The notes beneath the pieces are model-generated. The model did no database searches, was not told where the DNA came from, and saw nothing but the letters and a program-made list of their open reading frames with translations. A stretch of DNA of 64,000 bases, taken from the NCBI GenBank assembly GCA_012934845.2, contig WNNJ02003556.1:1-64000 (forward strand), read 5' to 3'. The translations under genes and the position numbers were made by a program. Below are positions 42,941-54,020 of this stretch, in pieces. Numbering within the stretch: the stretch's first letter is position 1; each line of letters starts with the position of its first letter. This DNA is from Pomphorhynchus laevis (lineage: Eukaryota; Acanthocephala; Palaeacanthocephala; Echinorhynchida; Pomphorhynchidae).

Positions 42941-43611
42941 TTAGAAGTAGATCGTTGATCTAATCCCATTAATCGTCTGACATGCGTCGGAGAGATATAT
43001 CCACACTTTGCTTACACCGGATAGGTTCGCTCGGTGCAGTTCAAGTGGACGTATTTCATGCGCTCAGTAGCATGCAGCCCGTACCACACAGACTGACTGT
43101 ACAAATCTATCAACAAAAGGTTCGTTCCAGCAGTCAGCGGACGAAGAGTATACGAAGACTGGATGGCGATCTTAACTTCTTCGATAAGCGATGGTGGTCT
43201 TGGCATATGTTATCTAAGGTTCTCTGCACACCTGGAATTCGGTTGTTCTTCAGAAATATGCGATACATATGAAACCGGAGAAACCGGAAACACTCTACGC
43301 TTACTACAAGACCGCGTTATGAATCTGGGTTTTGTAGAACGACGCCAATTGCGTATCGATAGATTACAGCCAAGCGTGGCAAGACTCAGTTTGGTAACAA
43401 CCCAAATCATCTCTCATGCCCCTAGGGATGGCGCCTCCTCGTGGTTAGGCACCATACCAGTAATGAGGGAACGCTTCCACCCAAGTCGCAATGAATTTAT
43501 GGATGTACTCTGCGCCCGGAACGGTTGGACGCCCACCGAATTGAGTAAGAACGTCTGCGCGTGCGGAGATAGCGTTTATATCCCCATGCCCTTTCCTGCA
43601 AACGAGGAAGG

Positions 43612-44190
43612 TTGCCTTCAATCCGGTACAATATCGTGTGTGACTTGCCTTCGCAGGAGATAACAACAATTTGTCACGGTGTTGGGGTTGAACCCGAGCT
43701 TACTGATGTCCCAGCTGAATTTGATTTCGAAGCTCGGACGACTACGCGCGACAGAGGTGCACGTTTGGACATTGTATGTTCCGAACTTCAGAACAATCGA
43801 TTTGAGCGGACGTTTCTAGACGTCACCATCTTTAATATTCACGCTCAATCGTATGCTTGTGGTGCCCTTGCATCAGTGTTTCCCAGCAATGAAGCAAGAA
43901 AAAAGGTGAAATACAGTGAACGCATTGTGAGTATTAAACGAAGCAGATTCGTGCCTCTCGTCTTTTCCACGTCGGGTGGTATGGGCGATGAGATAAGACT
44001 ATTTCTGAAATCACTAGCTGCGATTAAGGCGCAGCGCTCAAGACAGCAATATTCCGAAATTTTGGCACTGATGAAAAGAAATATTTTGTTTGCAATTGCT
44101 CGATCCTCTTCTGTTTGTCTTAGATCGCCCCGTTCTCGCTGTGGCATGCCTGTAGGGTATTTTCCAACCAGCACGCATCAAATCACATAG
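43612..44190 (+). pseudogene. Endonuclease of LINE copy E
   Basis: A 192-codon open frame: SIRYNIVCDLPSQEITTICH, EARTTTRDRGARLDIVCSEL, FERTFLDVTIFNIHAQSYAC, NEARKKVKYSERIVSIKRSR and FSTSGGMGDEIRLFLKSLAA. The D of RLDI, the D of FLDV and the K after NEAR fit the same putative PD-(D/E)XK site as in copies B and C. Confidence 0.85.
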
Positions 44191-44200
44191 AATAATGACA

Positions 44201-44760
44201 AGATTATAATTGATTACACAAAGGTTCATTTGATAGAACCGAATATTGTATCAAATGAATAATCAATTAATAAAAAAATATTTAATAAAAAGTTTAAGAA
44301 GATAATAAATATTCAAAAATTATATTACATCCAAACATAAATTATAGTTTCGTGAATTGCATGCCCATCTGCGGTAACCATTTCTTATATTAAAATACAT
44401 ATTTATACCTTTTGATTAAACAAAATTTATACCTTTTGATAGCATTTTCTTTAATTCACTATTTTCAATTAATTCTAGATTATGAGTGCATATATGTTCA
44501 TTTATTTTATCAAAATTAAGACTTTTGCAATCGCATTCAGTTTTTATGTTGTTTCTAATATTATCATTACATGTATATTTCAATTCTTTTTGTTATAATT
44601 ACAAATTTTTCGTCCTAATGGCGGTAACAACTTACACCTTATTTTAGGAATATATTTACATAAATCTAATCCTATTATGTCTTTATTTTTAGAATAAATA
44701 CGCAAATAAATACACACATTGTGATTTTTTTTTAGTTTTTATTGCTTTTGATAATTTCAG
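44201..44760. other. SEC23 intron 1, right part
   Basis: AT-rich with scattered direct repeats (TTTATACCTTTTGAT twice near 44405). It ends in the acceptor TTGATAATTTCAG. Confidence 0.4.
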
Positions 44761-44905
44761 TCATGTCGACTACAAGACTAAAATGTGGACATGTGTCTTT
44801 TGCTTACAAAGAAACACATTACCCTCATCTTACCACGGAATGGATGAACAAAATCGTGTTGCAGAATTGTATCCACGATTTACTACAATTGAATATACAT
44901 TACCG
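44761..44905 (+). CDS. SEC23: SEC23 exon 2 (residues 79-127)
   Basis: It completes the split Ser79 codon, then reads HVDYKTKMWTCVFCLQRNTL and ends TTIEYTLP. C90 and C93 complete the zinc finger. It runs without gaps against human Sec23 from the QVDY segment on. Donor CCG|GTATTA, phase 0. Confidence 0.95.
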
Positions 44906-45097
44906 GTATTATCAAAATTTTTACAATGTAATATATTTTAATTGGTTAATAATATGCATCTGGAAATTAGATCAGCTATCTGATTCTACTTATTTTATTT
45001 TATTAATATATAAAAATAATGCTAAATGAAAAATACAACAATTATAAATAATTGTTATATAAGATTTTCCTTCAGAATTACATTCGGGTCAAATTTA

Positions 45098-45262
45098 ATC
45101 TTTATATGGCGAGTCATCACCGATATAAAATACAAATTGTTTTTAAACAATATTTCGGCTGTACGAGCCGCCCTCTTCAAAGGATATGAAATTACAATAT
45201 TATATAAGTTGGTTAAAAAGCAATTTGTGCATATTTTCTCGAACCACTCGCCATATAAAGAT
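45098..45262. repeat. 17-bp inverted repeat about 130 bp apart
   Basis: ATCTTTATATGGCGAGT (45098-45114) and ACTCGCCATATAAAGAT (45246-45262) are exact reverse complements. This could be the ends of a small non-autonomous DNA transposon, but no target-site duplication was recognised. Confidence 0.5.
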
Positions 45263-45289
45263 ATAAGATTTTATGTTATTTATATCAAG

Positions 45290-46190
45290 TTAAAATTAAA
45301 AATTAAAATTTAAAATAAAAATCAATTTTTATGAAATGATTAATAAATAATGAAGTATTTTATTTAGAATAGAGAATAGAGTTCATCAAACGTTGTTACC
45401 AATATGTTATCATGTTTCGGCCCCTATTTATTGGTCCAACATAGCAGCGAAGCTAAATATATGCGAATGATGTATTTTCTCTGATGAAATTTTATCTAGT
45501 ATTTTTTATGAAAAAGTATATTATTTATTATCCATCCATAATATTTTTTGCTTATTAGTTTAAATTTATTTTTAATAATATTGTGTTGATTTATATATTT
45601 TGCTATTTTCTGTTTGATGATATTTTTATAGTATCCTAGTTTAAAATATGTATCTATTAAATTATTTAAATGATTTTGAAGAAGGCCAATATCATTACAT
45701 ATTGTTGCAATTCTTAAAATTTTATTATTTAATGTATTATATTTAATATTATTTGGTATTATAATATAAAATATATTTGTATTTTAATATAATATAAACA
45801 AGAAATTTTATAAACATCTCCATCATTATCATGTTTGGGTTTCTTTTTCAAAATGTTGTGTAATTTCGGTATTATATTATATAGAATGCATGAATGCTTA
45901 TGTAAAAATAGGTTTCTTATAATTTAAAAAAGGTCATTTTACGATATAAATTAAATGTAGTTTTAATTGATGTTAATTTAATGTTTATATCCATATATAC
46001 CTTCTTTATCATTAATATTGGTTTTATTAAGAATGAGGCTACCTGGATAGATTTGTTCACTTATTGAATAAAAATTATTACAGTTAAATCAATGTATCAA
46101 AACATAAATTTCATATCTTTATATAATTTAGATTTATGTTTACACAGTTATGAACAAATTCATATTCTGTAAAGTTAAAAAACAAGTCAG
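45290..46190 (-). mobile_element. Penelope-like element remnant
   Basis: 45540-46150 on the - strand matches the reverse-transcriptase C-terminal region of the copy at 56864-57235 with many differences. 45400-45500 holds the shared AACATAGCAGC-type segment, and 45290-45370 the AT-rich end repeat. No open frame of useful length. Confidence 0.65.
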
Positions 46191-46262
46191 CTATAATTGG
46201 GCTATTATTACCTGCATGCTTTTACAACCTTTGTACGGAAGCTTAACCGGAAATGCGCATAC

Positions 46263-46335
46263 CACAGACGCCTAGCTCCCAATAAGGCGTTTCGACCTTA
46301 GTCTACTCATCACTACAGGTTGTCTCATCAGTGTG
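46263..46335 (-). ncRNA. Type I hammerhead ribozyme candidate
   Basis: On the - strand: stem I CACA (46335-46332), core CTGATGA (46331-46325), stem II GAC...GTC with a long loop, GAA (46293-46291), stem III ACGCCT/AGGCGT (46290-46285/46273-46268), cleavage triplet GTC (46269-46267) and stem I TGTG (46266-46263). Every invariant core base is present and stem III is a perfect 6-bp helix. Hammerheads of this kind occur in Penelope-like elements and retrozymes, both represented nearby. Stem I is only 4 bp as read. Confidence 0.7.
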
Positions 46336-46391
46336 CCCCTGTAGTCCTAGAAGGACTCATGGAGCTGCTATTGCTGTGGCCATTTAATCCA

Positions 46392-46437
46392 GTTGTGTAG
46401 GATACCCCTACTGATGAGACTCAAAAGTCGAAACAAC
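46392..46437 (+). ncRNA. Hammerhead-like fold, opposite strand to the previous one
   Basis: GTTGT/ACAAC (stem III, 46392-46396/46433-46437), TAGG/CCTA (stem I, 46398-46401/46407-46410), CTGATGA (46411-46417), GACT-CAAA-AGTC (stem II, 46418-46429) and GAA (46430-46432). This is a compact type III-like arrangement with all core bases. The exception is the cleavage-site base 46397, which is G where A, C or U is required, so self-cleavage is not expected. Confidence 0.5.
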
Positions 46438-46504
46438 ATAGAGTCAGTTTATGCTGTTTAGTCTTCCCGATTCTTTTAATCTGAATAGGAATTGGCGGGA
46501 AAAT

Positions 46505-47560
46505 AGGTCATTTGGTAAATTTAATGTTTATTTCTAGATATCAAATCAGCTAACTGAGTCTACGTATTTACTATGATTTTAAAATAAACAAAACATAGTA
46601 ATGCTAAATCAAAATTTAATAATTAAATAATAAAATAAATAATTGTTATTAAGATTTTTTATAATTTAAGTTAAGTTAAAATAAAAATTGAAATTTAAAA
46701 TAAAAGTCATTTTTATGAATTGACTAATAAAATTGTACCTTCTTTATCATCAATATTAGTTTTTTAAGAATAAGGTTACCTTGATAAATTTGTTCGCTTA
46801 TTGAATAAAAAAATTTTGAGTTAAATACACATATATCATCAATGTATCGAAACGTATATTTCATATCTTTATTATTTTAACTAGAATGTCAGCGAGCACA
46901 GCTCATATAGAAGAGTTGTTTTAATTGATGTTAATTTTATTTTCATATCTTGATATATACCCTCTTCATTATTAATATTGGTTTTATTAAGAATGAGGCT
47001 ACTTGATTAAATTTGTTCACTTATTGAATAAAAATTGTTAGAGTTAAATACACAAATATCATCAATGTATCGAAACATATATTTAATATCTTTATATAAT
47101 TCAGATTTATTTTTACACAGTTATGAACAAATTCATATTCTATAAAACTTAAAAATATGTAAGCTATAATTAAGCTACTATTAACACCCATTGGAACACC
47201 TTTTATTTGTATAAATATAGATGCCCCTACTTTTAAATATTTTTAATTTAGTCTATAATATTTTAATTGTAGCTATTTTAGCATATATATCGTCTTTGAA
47301 TATAAGATTAATTAATTTTTTAACGCTTCTTTATATCTAGATTGGTATGAAAGTACCCACGTATTACGTATTTATATTCTGAAATTTTTTTTCTTTTGTG
47401 TGTTCATGAAATTCTTCTCTGGTATTATTACTTAAATAGTGTTTTATACATTATTAATTTCGATTATTTTACGATATTTCTTGAAGTCCGTTTTAATTTT
47501 TTTAATTATTTTATTCATGTAAACAGAAAGTGATTATAATGCACATATTAAATGCACATA
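46505..47560 (-). mobile_element. Penelope-like element remnants, tandem pieces
   Basis: The AT-rich end repeat (AACTGAGTCTACGTATTTAC) is at 46550-46730. Reverse-transcriptase-region pieces recur at 46740-46900 and 46920-47150, and again at 45990-46150 (shared TTGTTCACTTATTGAATAAAAATT). An upstream coding region matches at 47290-47500. All on the - strand and heavily decayed. Confidence 0.6.
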
Positions 47561-48860
47561 TTGAGACGTATCCAAATTCGAAAATTATCACTCGATTAGC
47601 TTAACGTGCATCTACAGTAAGATCATGGAACGTATCATTCCTCTAGTATGGAACGTCATGCCATAAGCTCAAATATTATGACCACTACATAACATTGCTT
47701 TCGAGCAGGTTACTCTACGACAACCAATATTCTGTTGGCTCTTGAAAGATGGTTTTCTTTGAAATCTGAGTGTGTAGATATTGACATTTTTTTGTTTGTC
47801 TCTCGAAAGGGTTCGCCACCGTTCCTCACGATAATCTTATCCGAACTCTTTAACATTACTCGTTCAATTCATGGTTAATTGACTGAATTGCGGATTACCT
47901 TCACAATAGAAAGTTATATGTTCGCCATGATGGACGCCTCCGCAGCCATTTTGATGAACTGTGGTGTTCCACAAGACTTTTCTCTCACCCGTCTTGTTCA
48001 CGTTGTATGTAAATGAGCTTCCTACTGTTATCCATACACCATATCTGATGTACGCTGACGACTTAAAATATGGAATCAAATTACATCGTAATTGGATGTT
48101 TTTTCTGCTCAGTCTGATCTTAATATGATCCACTCGCGGGCACATACTCATTGCCTAAGATTGAACGTAGCTAAGTGTCCTCATATGCATATTGACCGAC
48201 GTTTCCCGGATACACTACTATATTGGAGACTCGATGATCCAGAAAATCGAAAAGTTCACTGACTTGGGTGTGATAATAACATCTGATTTGAATACCATCT
48301 CTCACAACTTAACTGTTGCATCCAGAGCAAGCCGTCAGCTTGGCATGCTACTGCGTGTCTTCCAAAGCGTTTCTAAACATCTTTTTGTTAAGCTATTCAA
48401 TAGCTACATCCGGAATATTCTGACATATGCAACTCCTGCAGCATATCTTACCACAAAACGTAATCGTAGAGTTCTAGATGTCCCCTATGCAAAGCGTATG
48501 CGTAAATTTGGAATACAGCCAAGTGGAGAGCGACTTGAAGATGATTTACAACAAATTTTCGTTTAGTGGTCATCTATGCACCGTATGTTCTATATGTGCG
48601 AACCCGACTTAATCTGAGAGGACATGGGCATTGTTTGTCCCGGGCATACACGTCTTTTCATCCCTCCGCAGTGTTTAGCAGCCGCGTGGTTCACATGTAG
48701 AACAGCCTCCTAATGGAAATTGTGATGGCCACTAATTGGAGGACTTTTAAGGATTTCCTTAAAAACAAGTTGAAGGACAGTATGTACGCGCTCTCAATTT
48801 TTCTTTGACTGTCTTTTTTGTTTTTACTTCCTTTATATTTCCTTTTTTACATATTGTGAT
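47560..48860 (+). mobile_element. CR1-like LINE remnant (RT and C-terminal tail)
   Basis: Pieces in order: HCFRAGYSTTTNILLALERW, the VPQGSxLSPxLF region (decayed), YLMYADDLKIW (near 48045-48075), LRLNVAKCPHMHI, an open part at 48192-48566 (FTDLGVIITSDLNTISHNLT, KLFNSYIRNILTYATPAAYL) and a C-terminal tail LNLRGHGHCLSRAYTSFHPS ending NKLKDSMYAL. It is the same clade as the CR1-like copies at 1.8 and 20.7 kb but a different, older family. Confidence 0.8.
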
Positions 48861-48959
48861 GCCCCTGTATGCGCCTTCTCGCTCTTATGGTTGTCTATAG
48901 TGATAATTATTGGGCTACTATTACCTCCCATAATGACACCTTTTTGTTTAAATAGATGG

Positions 48960-49450
48960 CTTCTGTTAATATAGAAGGCTGCTTTCAATTTAATTCAATA
49001 TTGAAGGATACTATTAATTCAATTGAATATTAAAAGCTTCTATTTATTCAATTGAATATTGAAGGCTTTTATTAATTTGTGTTTTTATTAATTTACTTAT
49101 TTTATACTAACTTGGAGGGTTTTAATATACATTCAAAATCACTACATATGAACCTTGGTTTTATTGGATTATTTGTAATTTTGGATTTCAATATAATATA
49201 TTGGAATATATTATATTATAATAGGCTCATGATTATATTAGTTGTTAGGTTGTATTGCGACTAGTTCGTGACGATATTAGATTTTATATTAAAAATATTA
49301 ATATTGCACGATATTAGATCTTTTTATTGGATTATTTATAATTTTGTATTCCAATATAATATATTGGAATATAATGTTTTCTAATATGCACAGGATTGTG
49401 TTATTGGCTAAATCGTATGGCAACTAGTTGACAATATTCGTGCACTAGTT
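48960..49450 (+). repeat. AT-rich direct repeats in SEC23 intron 2
   Basis: ATTCAATTGAATATTgAAGGCTT-like units recur at 48985-49080. A block of about 110 bp (GGATTATTTGTAATTTTGGA, CAATATAATATATTGGAATA) at 49160 recurs, diverged, at 49328. Confidence 0.6.
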
Positions 49451-49772
49451 TGCAGAGACTAGTAAAGGATTAAAGCATAGAACAGTATAACATCCTTACA
49501 TTTCACATTATAATAAAAATATAGTTTTATTATCTGATTCTACAGTTATACTCTTTTTCTCCTTTAATTTTGAATTAGGTTGTTATACCTTTTTATCCAC
49601 CGGTTATACTATCAGATTCACAGGACATCACAATGCTCTTATGTGAATCCACTGTTTTACAACCGTGATCAGATAGAATGCTGGTCAACTTGTTTAAAAG
49701 TATATCCTTAGCGAATTCCTGTCAAAGGTTTACTAAGGATCTAATACTGTCGAAGTTGTGTAGCTACACGAC

Positions 49773-49851
49773 CATACTGATGAGACCATCTTGTAGTGAT
49801 GTGTAGACATAGTTAAGGTCGAACCGCCCTGTTGGGGGCGAAGTGTCTGTG
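49773..49851 (+). ncRNA. Type I hammerhead-like motif, decayed sister of 46263-46335
   Basis: CATA (stem I, 49773-49776), CTGATGA (49777-49783), GACC...GGTC (stem II, 49784-49787/49817-49820), GAAC, GTC (49845-49847) and TGTG (49848-49851). It aligns with the - strand motif at 46 kb along its length and downstream (GTTAAGCTTCC). Stem III has lost pairing and A15.1 is C, so it is probably inactive. Confidence 0.55.
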
Positions 49852-49919
49852 CTGGCCGCATTCCGTGTTAAGCTTCCCTGACGAAGTTTGTAAAAAGCAT
49901 GAAGGTTTAAACTTTCTAA

Positions 49920-50280
49920 TTTGTGTTTGTAAATAAATCAAATCAGCTAACTGAGTCTACGTATTTATTATAATTATAAAATAAACAAAACATAATAATG
50001 CAAAATCAAAATTTAATAATTAAATAATAAAATTAATAATTGTTTTTAGATTTTCTATAATTTAAATCAAGTTAAAATAAAAAAGTGAAATTTAAAATAA
50101 ACATCATTTTTATGAATTGACTAATAAATAACAGACGTTGTATCAGAATAAGAATAAGATAAAGATTTTCTTAAATACCCAATATTAGTGTTATATAACA
50201 ACTTAAAAAATAAAATAAAAAAAAGAAACTTGTATCAAAAATACAGGAATAAAAAGTTAATTAATCAGTCGCGAATAAAG
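49920..50280 (+). repeat. Penelope-associated AT-rich end repeat
   Basis: AAATCAGCTAACTGAGTCTA, then ATAATGCaAAATCAAAATTTAATAA-type sequence and GAATTGACTAATAAATAACA, as at 46550, 54900 (opposite strand), 56450 and 63190. It follows about 70 bp after the hammerhead-like motif. Confidence 0.65.
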
Positions 50281-50690
50281 TCTTCACCAATCTTTAAGGC
50301 CTCAGCTCCAGCGAGATCTGAGCCTCCCAGCCAATCCAACACGCTGCTTTTCGACTGAACCACCCGGGGTCTTTCACCCCTCCCCGAATAATCCAATCAA
50401 GGCGGACGATGCTCGGTAATCGCAAGATGAGGAGCTTAAGAAATCTTAGTCTTTGTTCTGGGGGACGAATGTTATTATATATGAAGAGGAATGTTATTAT
50501 ATAGGTTTTTGTGTAGTAAGTTCTCAATACAAATCTTTATTAATTTAACCTTTTTTATATAAATCTTTGCTATTTTTTCTTTTTAATTTCATCAAATTTT
50601 TATATTTCCAAATTTTAATATATCGAATTGTTAATATAACGAATTGTAAATTTTAACTTCAATTAATGTCAAAAAAATCATTTGTGCAAA
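50281..50690. other. Unassigned, partly GC-richer block
   Basis: A 77-codon frame (50294-50527 -) has a GC-richer end (PSIVRLDWIIRGGVKDPGWF). This may be a transposon C-terminus, but I do not recognise it. Confidence 0.3.
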
Positions 50691-51410
50691 GAAGCTGACC
50701 GTATACCCGTTAGGGATTTTAATTGCCCAAACACTCTGGCCGCCAGTCATGTCGCACATGCGGTGTCTTCTTGATGACCGATCTATTTCTATAGCCGTGC
50801 CGTTGATGCTCGATTTTCAATGCTTTCAACGGCGTCGGTGCATCTGCGGAGTGTCAGTCCCGCGGCACAGTGCTCATGCCTTCGACTGCAACAGGATAAC
50901 TAACGTCTCGTCACCATCGACATGTTGCGATCAACGAGATTTTGAGAATTGCTCTCGCTGACAGGATCGCCTGTCAGACTCGAACCGGCAGGCATAGCGC
51001 GAGACGATGACAAACGACCCCATGGTGCGACTCGAATGGCATGGAAAGCCGGCCGTATACTTATTTAGGGTTTCACTTACCCGAACACCCTGGCCGCCAG
51101 CTATGTCGCACATGCAGTGTCTTCTGCTAGCGCTGTTACAGCACACACGTAGCAGCTCAAACGAACCAAATACATCTGCTTCGAGGATCGACAGTATTTG
51201 TTCGTCCACATCGCAATCGAAACATTTGGCGCGGTCGGTCCCAGCGTATCTGCGTTTTTGAGGCAGCTTGGTTCAAGGTTGAGGCGGACAACCGGTAATA
51301 AACACGAATTCAGCTGGCTCATGCAACGAATCAGCGCGCCCGTTCAACGAGGGAATACGGCATCCTTTTTGGAGTCGGCTGGAGATCCCTTCCTAGCAAC
51401 TACCTTATTA
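50690..51410 (+). mobile_element. Second-group RLE-bearing LINE, 3' end fragment
   Basis: A knuckle region (RRCICGVSVPRHSAHAFDCN, 50830-50900), then endonuclease remains EWHGKPAVYLF (51035) and FVHIAIETFGAVGPSVSAFL, RLRRTTGNKHEFSWLMQRIS, VQRGNTAS (51198-51370). The HGKPAVY..., VETxG and QRIS..xQRGN motifs are typical of this group's C-terminus. A repeated phrase (GGCCGCCAG..ATGTCGCACATGC) at 50738 and 51090 marks an internal duplication. Confidence 0.75.
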
Positions 51411-51782
51411 TTTAATTCATATTTATTAAAAAATTTTAAATTTTATTTTATTTTTATTATTTGTCTTTTTGATAGCATTTTTAATTTATATCGTTTTGAT
51501 TATTTTGAGATTATTTTAATATATAATATTTACAAATTTATAATAACACATTTATTATAACTAAATATATATAATTTTTATGTAGTATATATTATTAATT
51601 TATTTAAATTTAATTCGCGAAATCGTTTTGTTATCGGATATGATTAAGATTTTTGACAAAAATTTGAATGATATAAAGGTTATTTTTAACTTTAAAAATA
51701 CCTAGGTTTTTTATTATTGATAGATGTACTAAATATTTCTCAAAATAGTGTATGCTAATTTCAAATTCTGATTGTAATTTAG
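51411..51782. other. SEC23 intron 2, right end
   Basis: AT-rich intron sequence ending in the acceptor ATTGTAATTTAG. CGCGAAATCGTTTTGTTAT-GATGTGATTAAGA-like sequence at 51615 recurs at 52666 in intron 4, a dispersed repeat of unknown type. Confidence 0.5.
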
Positions 51783-51860
51783 TCAGTTCCACAAGTTCCG
51801 ATAAATTTTCTTTTTGTTATTGATATTTGCCTTACAATTGAAGAAATGACATCTTTACTG
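51783..51860 (+). CDS. SEC23: SEC23 exon 3 (residues 128-153)
   Basis: A 78-bp exon reading SVPQVPINFLFVIDICLTIE and ending EMTSLL. It supplies the start of the trunk (von Willebrand A-like) domain, equivalent to human [20 protein letters not shown]. Phase 0 on both sides. Confidence 0.93.
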
Positions 51861-52431
51861 GTAAGAAATTTATGCTTATAAAATATATTATTATTTGTGA
51901 TATATCATAAATAACTTATCATTTGTGATATATCATAAATAAACTTACCATTTATCTTTATCATACTAACTTATCATTTATCTTTTGTGTAAGGTATATC
52001 GCGTAATTATTTTTTCATAAATTTGTAGCATTTAGTTTGAGTTCATTGAAAATGCTTATTACTATGTAAGGAATGCCTTTTACAATTCATATGTGTCTTT
52101 GAGATAATTCTATTTTAAACTTTTCTTTAAGGAATGTTCAAATTCATATATATTTACAATAAAAATGTTCTCTTATGAAATTTAAATAAATTTTTTTAAA
52201 TGATTATATTAAAAAATACTTAAAATGATTTTTAAAATGTTTTACGGCATGTTAGCGTTTTTAACTTACAGTGAGGCGTAACAAAATTGTTTCAAAATTA
52301 AAATGTGAGAATCAAAATAGTGATAATCTGTCTAGTGATAATCTTGAGTTTCTATTTCGCTTGTTGTAAACGAATTACTGCCAATGTAATTTCAATGTTA
52401 ATAAATCATTCTCAAAGTTAAAAATATTTAG

Positions 52432-52590
52432 GAAACAATTAAAGGTTCACTACAAATCATTCCTCGTAATGCTAACATTGGATTGATAACATTTGGGCGC
52501 ATTATACAAATTCACGTTCTTAATCCGGAGAGTATGTCCGTAAGCTACGTTTTTAAAGGTGCAGTGGATGTACCAATCGCAAAATTAAAA
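52432..52590 (+). CDS. SEC23: SEC23 exon 4 (residues 154-206)
   Basis: Reads ETIKGSLQIIPRNANIGLIT, FGRIIQIHVL and then SVSYVFKGAVDVPIAKLK, matching the human LVGLITFGRMVQVHELG and SYVFRGTKDL segments. Acceptor ATATTTAG, donor AAA|GTAAGT, phase 0 on both sides. Confidence 0.95.
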
Positions 52591-53159
52591 GTAAGTAATA
52601 ATAATTTTTCTATCATTTAAATAATTTCTTTAGTAATAAACTTTATGTAATTAGTTGGTCATAATTCGCGAAATCGTTTTGTTATATGATGTGATTAAGA
52701 CTTTAGGACACAAATGGAATGGAGCATCGCTATTCACTATACAAATAAATATTATATTTACTTTAAGAATATTAACTGTTAATGCTAAGATATTTTCGTT
52801 ATTTATACTGAGTTAATTTTAGTAAACTTCGCATTCTAAATCTCAGACGGGAGATATCAATTAATATAATTTATACTGGCGCGTAAGAATCGTCGTCTCC
52901 TTGATATTTTCCGCAGCCATGCATGGTTTTCTCTGTTCGGAGATCCTAATAGATGCTTCACTTATCCAATCGTTCCTTGGCCTTTTGCGATAAATAATAA
53001 GATCGTGAGCCGAAAAATATAGCGCATTCTTGAGTGTTGACCATCGTTCACCGATCTGACGAACATCTTCATTTTCATCCTTGAGCTGGGATAATTTAGA
53101 TTTAAGCTTGTGCGATACACTGTCAATGTTTTTTCTTACGGATACAATCGTTTTCTAGT
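52591..53159. other. SEC23 intron 4, left part
   Basis: AT-rich. Near 52900-53150 some GC-richer sequence may be the 3' side of the LINE endonuclease fragment that follows on the - strand. Confidence 0.4.
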
Positions 53160-54020
53160 AGTCACACATCCGGTTGAATTAACTTTTACCTTGGTGACTT
53201 GGGTTTGAATGCTTCTTCAATATCCAGTATTACCAGTGAGTGATCGGTCACTACATCAATTCCCCAATACAAGCGGCAGTGTCCACGATATGCCCACGTT
53301 ACGAGGTGCCGTTTCCAGTGCTGAAAGCAAGTGTTGATAGCTATCAAGCGGTGTGTGCTTATCAAATCAAAGAGTTTGTCACCATTCACACACATTTTGC
53401 TAATACTGGGTCTCCCAACAAAGGTCGCAGCTAATTCACTAGTCTTAAGTTTATCATTGAAGCCGCCGCCGACTACGAGAAAATCACGTGAGAGAATTGC
53501 CAGCAAAATCTCATCAAGTTTTTGATAGAATTATTCAATGTTTGCAGGAGCCGTAGCATTTTTTGGGCCATATAAACAGATGACATTCCAGTTTGAATTT
53601 TTGCCTCTCAGTCATACAGAAGCCTTTCTATCATTGATTAGACTCAAATCAACCAGGAATTCATAATAGATGACCGAATATATATGGCTACACCTCGTTG
53701 GCCGGAACCATCTGGGTTCGAGTACTGCCGGGGGCACTAAGGTTGACCGACCTAACATTTGGAATCCGACATTCAGTTGCACAACATATGTCGATGTCAC
53801 GAATATCTTAAGTTCTGGTCAATAGGATCGTTTGAGCGGTTTGCAAAAGTGTTCGCACATTTATAGTCGCAATCCTTAACTTTTTTGAAATTCGGAAGAA
53901 TGATTTCGGAAGATAGTATGACCTCCCGTTTGGGGACTCATAAATTGCTTGTCTAGCGGGACTCACTAAATGGGCTTGATCGAGAATTGTTAGCTTATTT
54001 CGCATATGTTGTTTTTTTGT
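53160..54020 (-). mobile_element. RTE/jockey-like LINE endonuclease remnant
   Basis: On the - strand: KLRIATINVRTLLQTAQTIL (54000-53810), then DIDICCATE remains, KMCVNGDKLFDLISTHRLIA, INTCFQHWKRHLVTWAYRGH and DVVTDHSLVILDIE (53440-53190). This is the apurinic-type endonuclease with its N-terminal WNVRTL-like motif and the C-terminal H(S) motif, in the style of RTE-type LINEs. There are several frame changes. Confidence 0.7.

Larger units (their letters stand above)
41740..44200 (+). mobile_element. RLE-bearing LINE copy E, full span but decayed
   Basis: A diverged relative of copies A-C inside SEC23 intron 1. It has the N-terminal cysteine-rich segment CCACNGPNAKCKGCRCAKAD, SLCTTCAAPGC (41785-41890), reverse-transcriptase remains, a thumb (DGGLGI; 43163-43560) and an endonuclease (43612-44190). 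Stops and frame changes occur throughout, with two hairpin-type insertions (42351-42388 and 42669-42691) in the reverse-transcriptase part. Confidence 0.8.

Noticed and set aside
50294-50527. GC-richer 77-codon - strand frame as a host exon
   Set aside because: It is isolated, lacks clear splice sites, and probably derives from an unrecognised transposon end.
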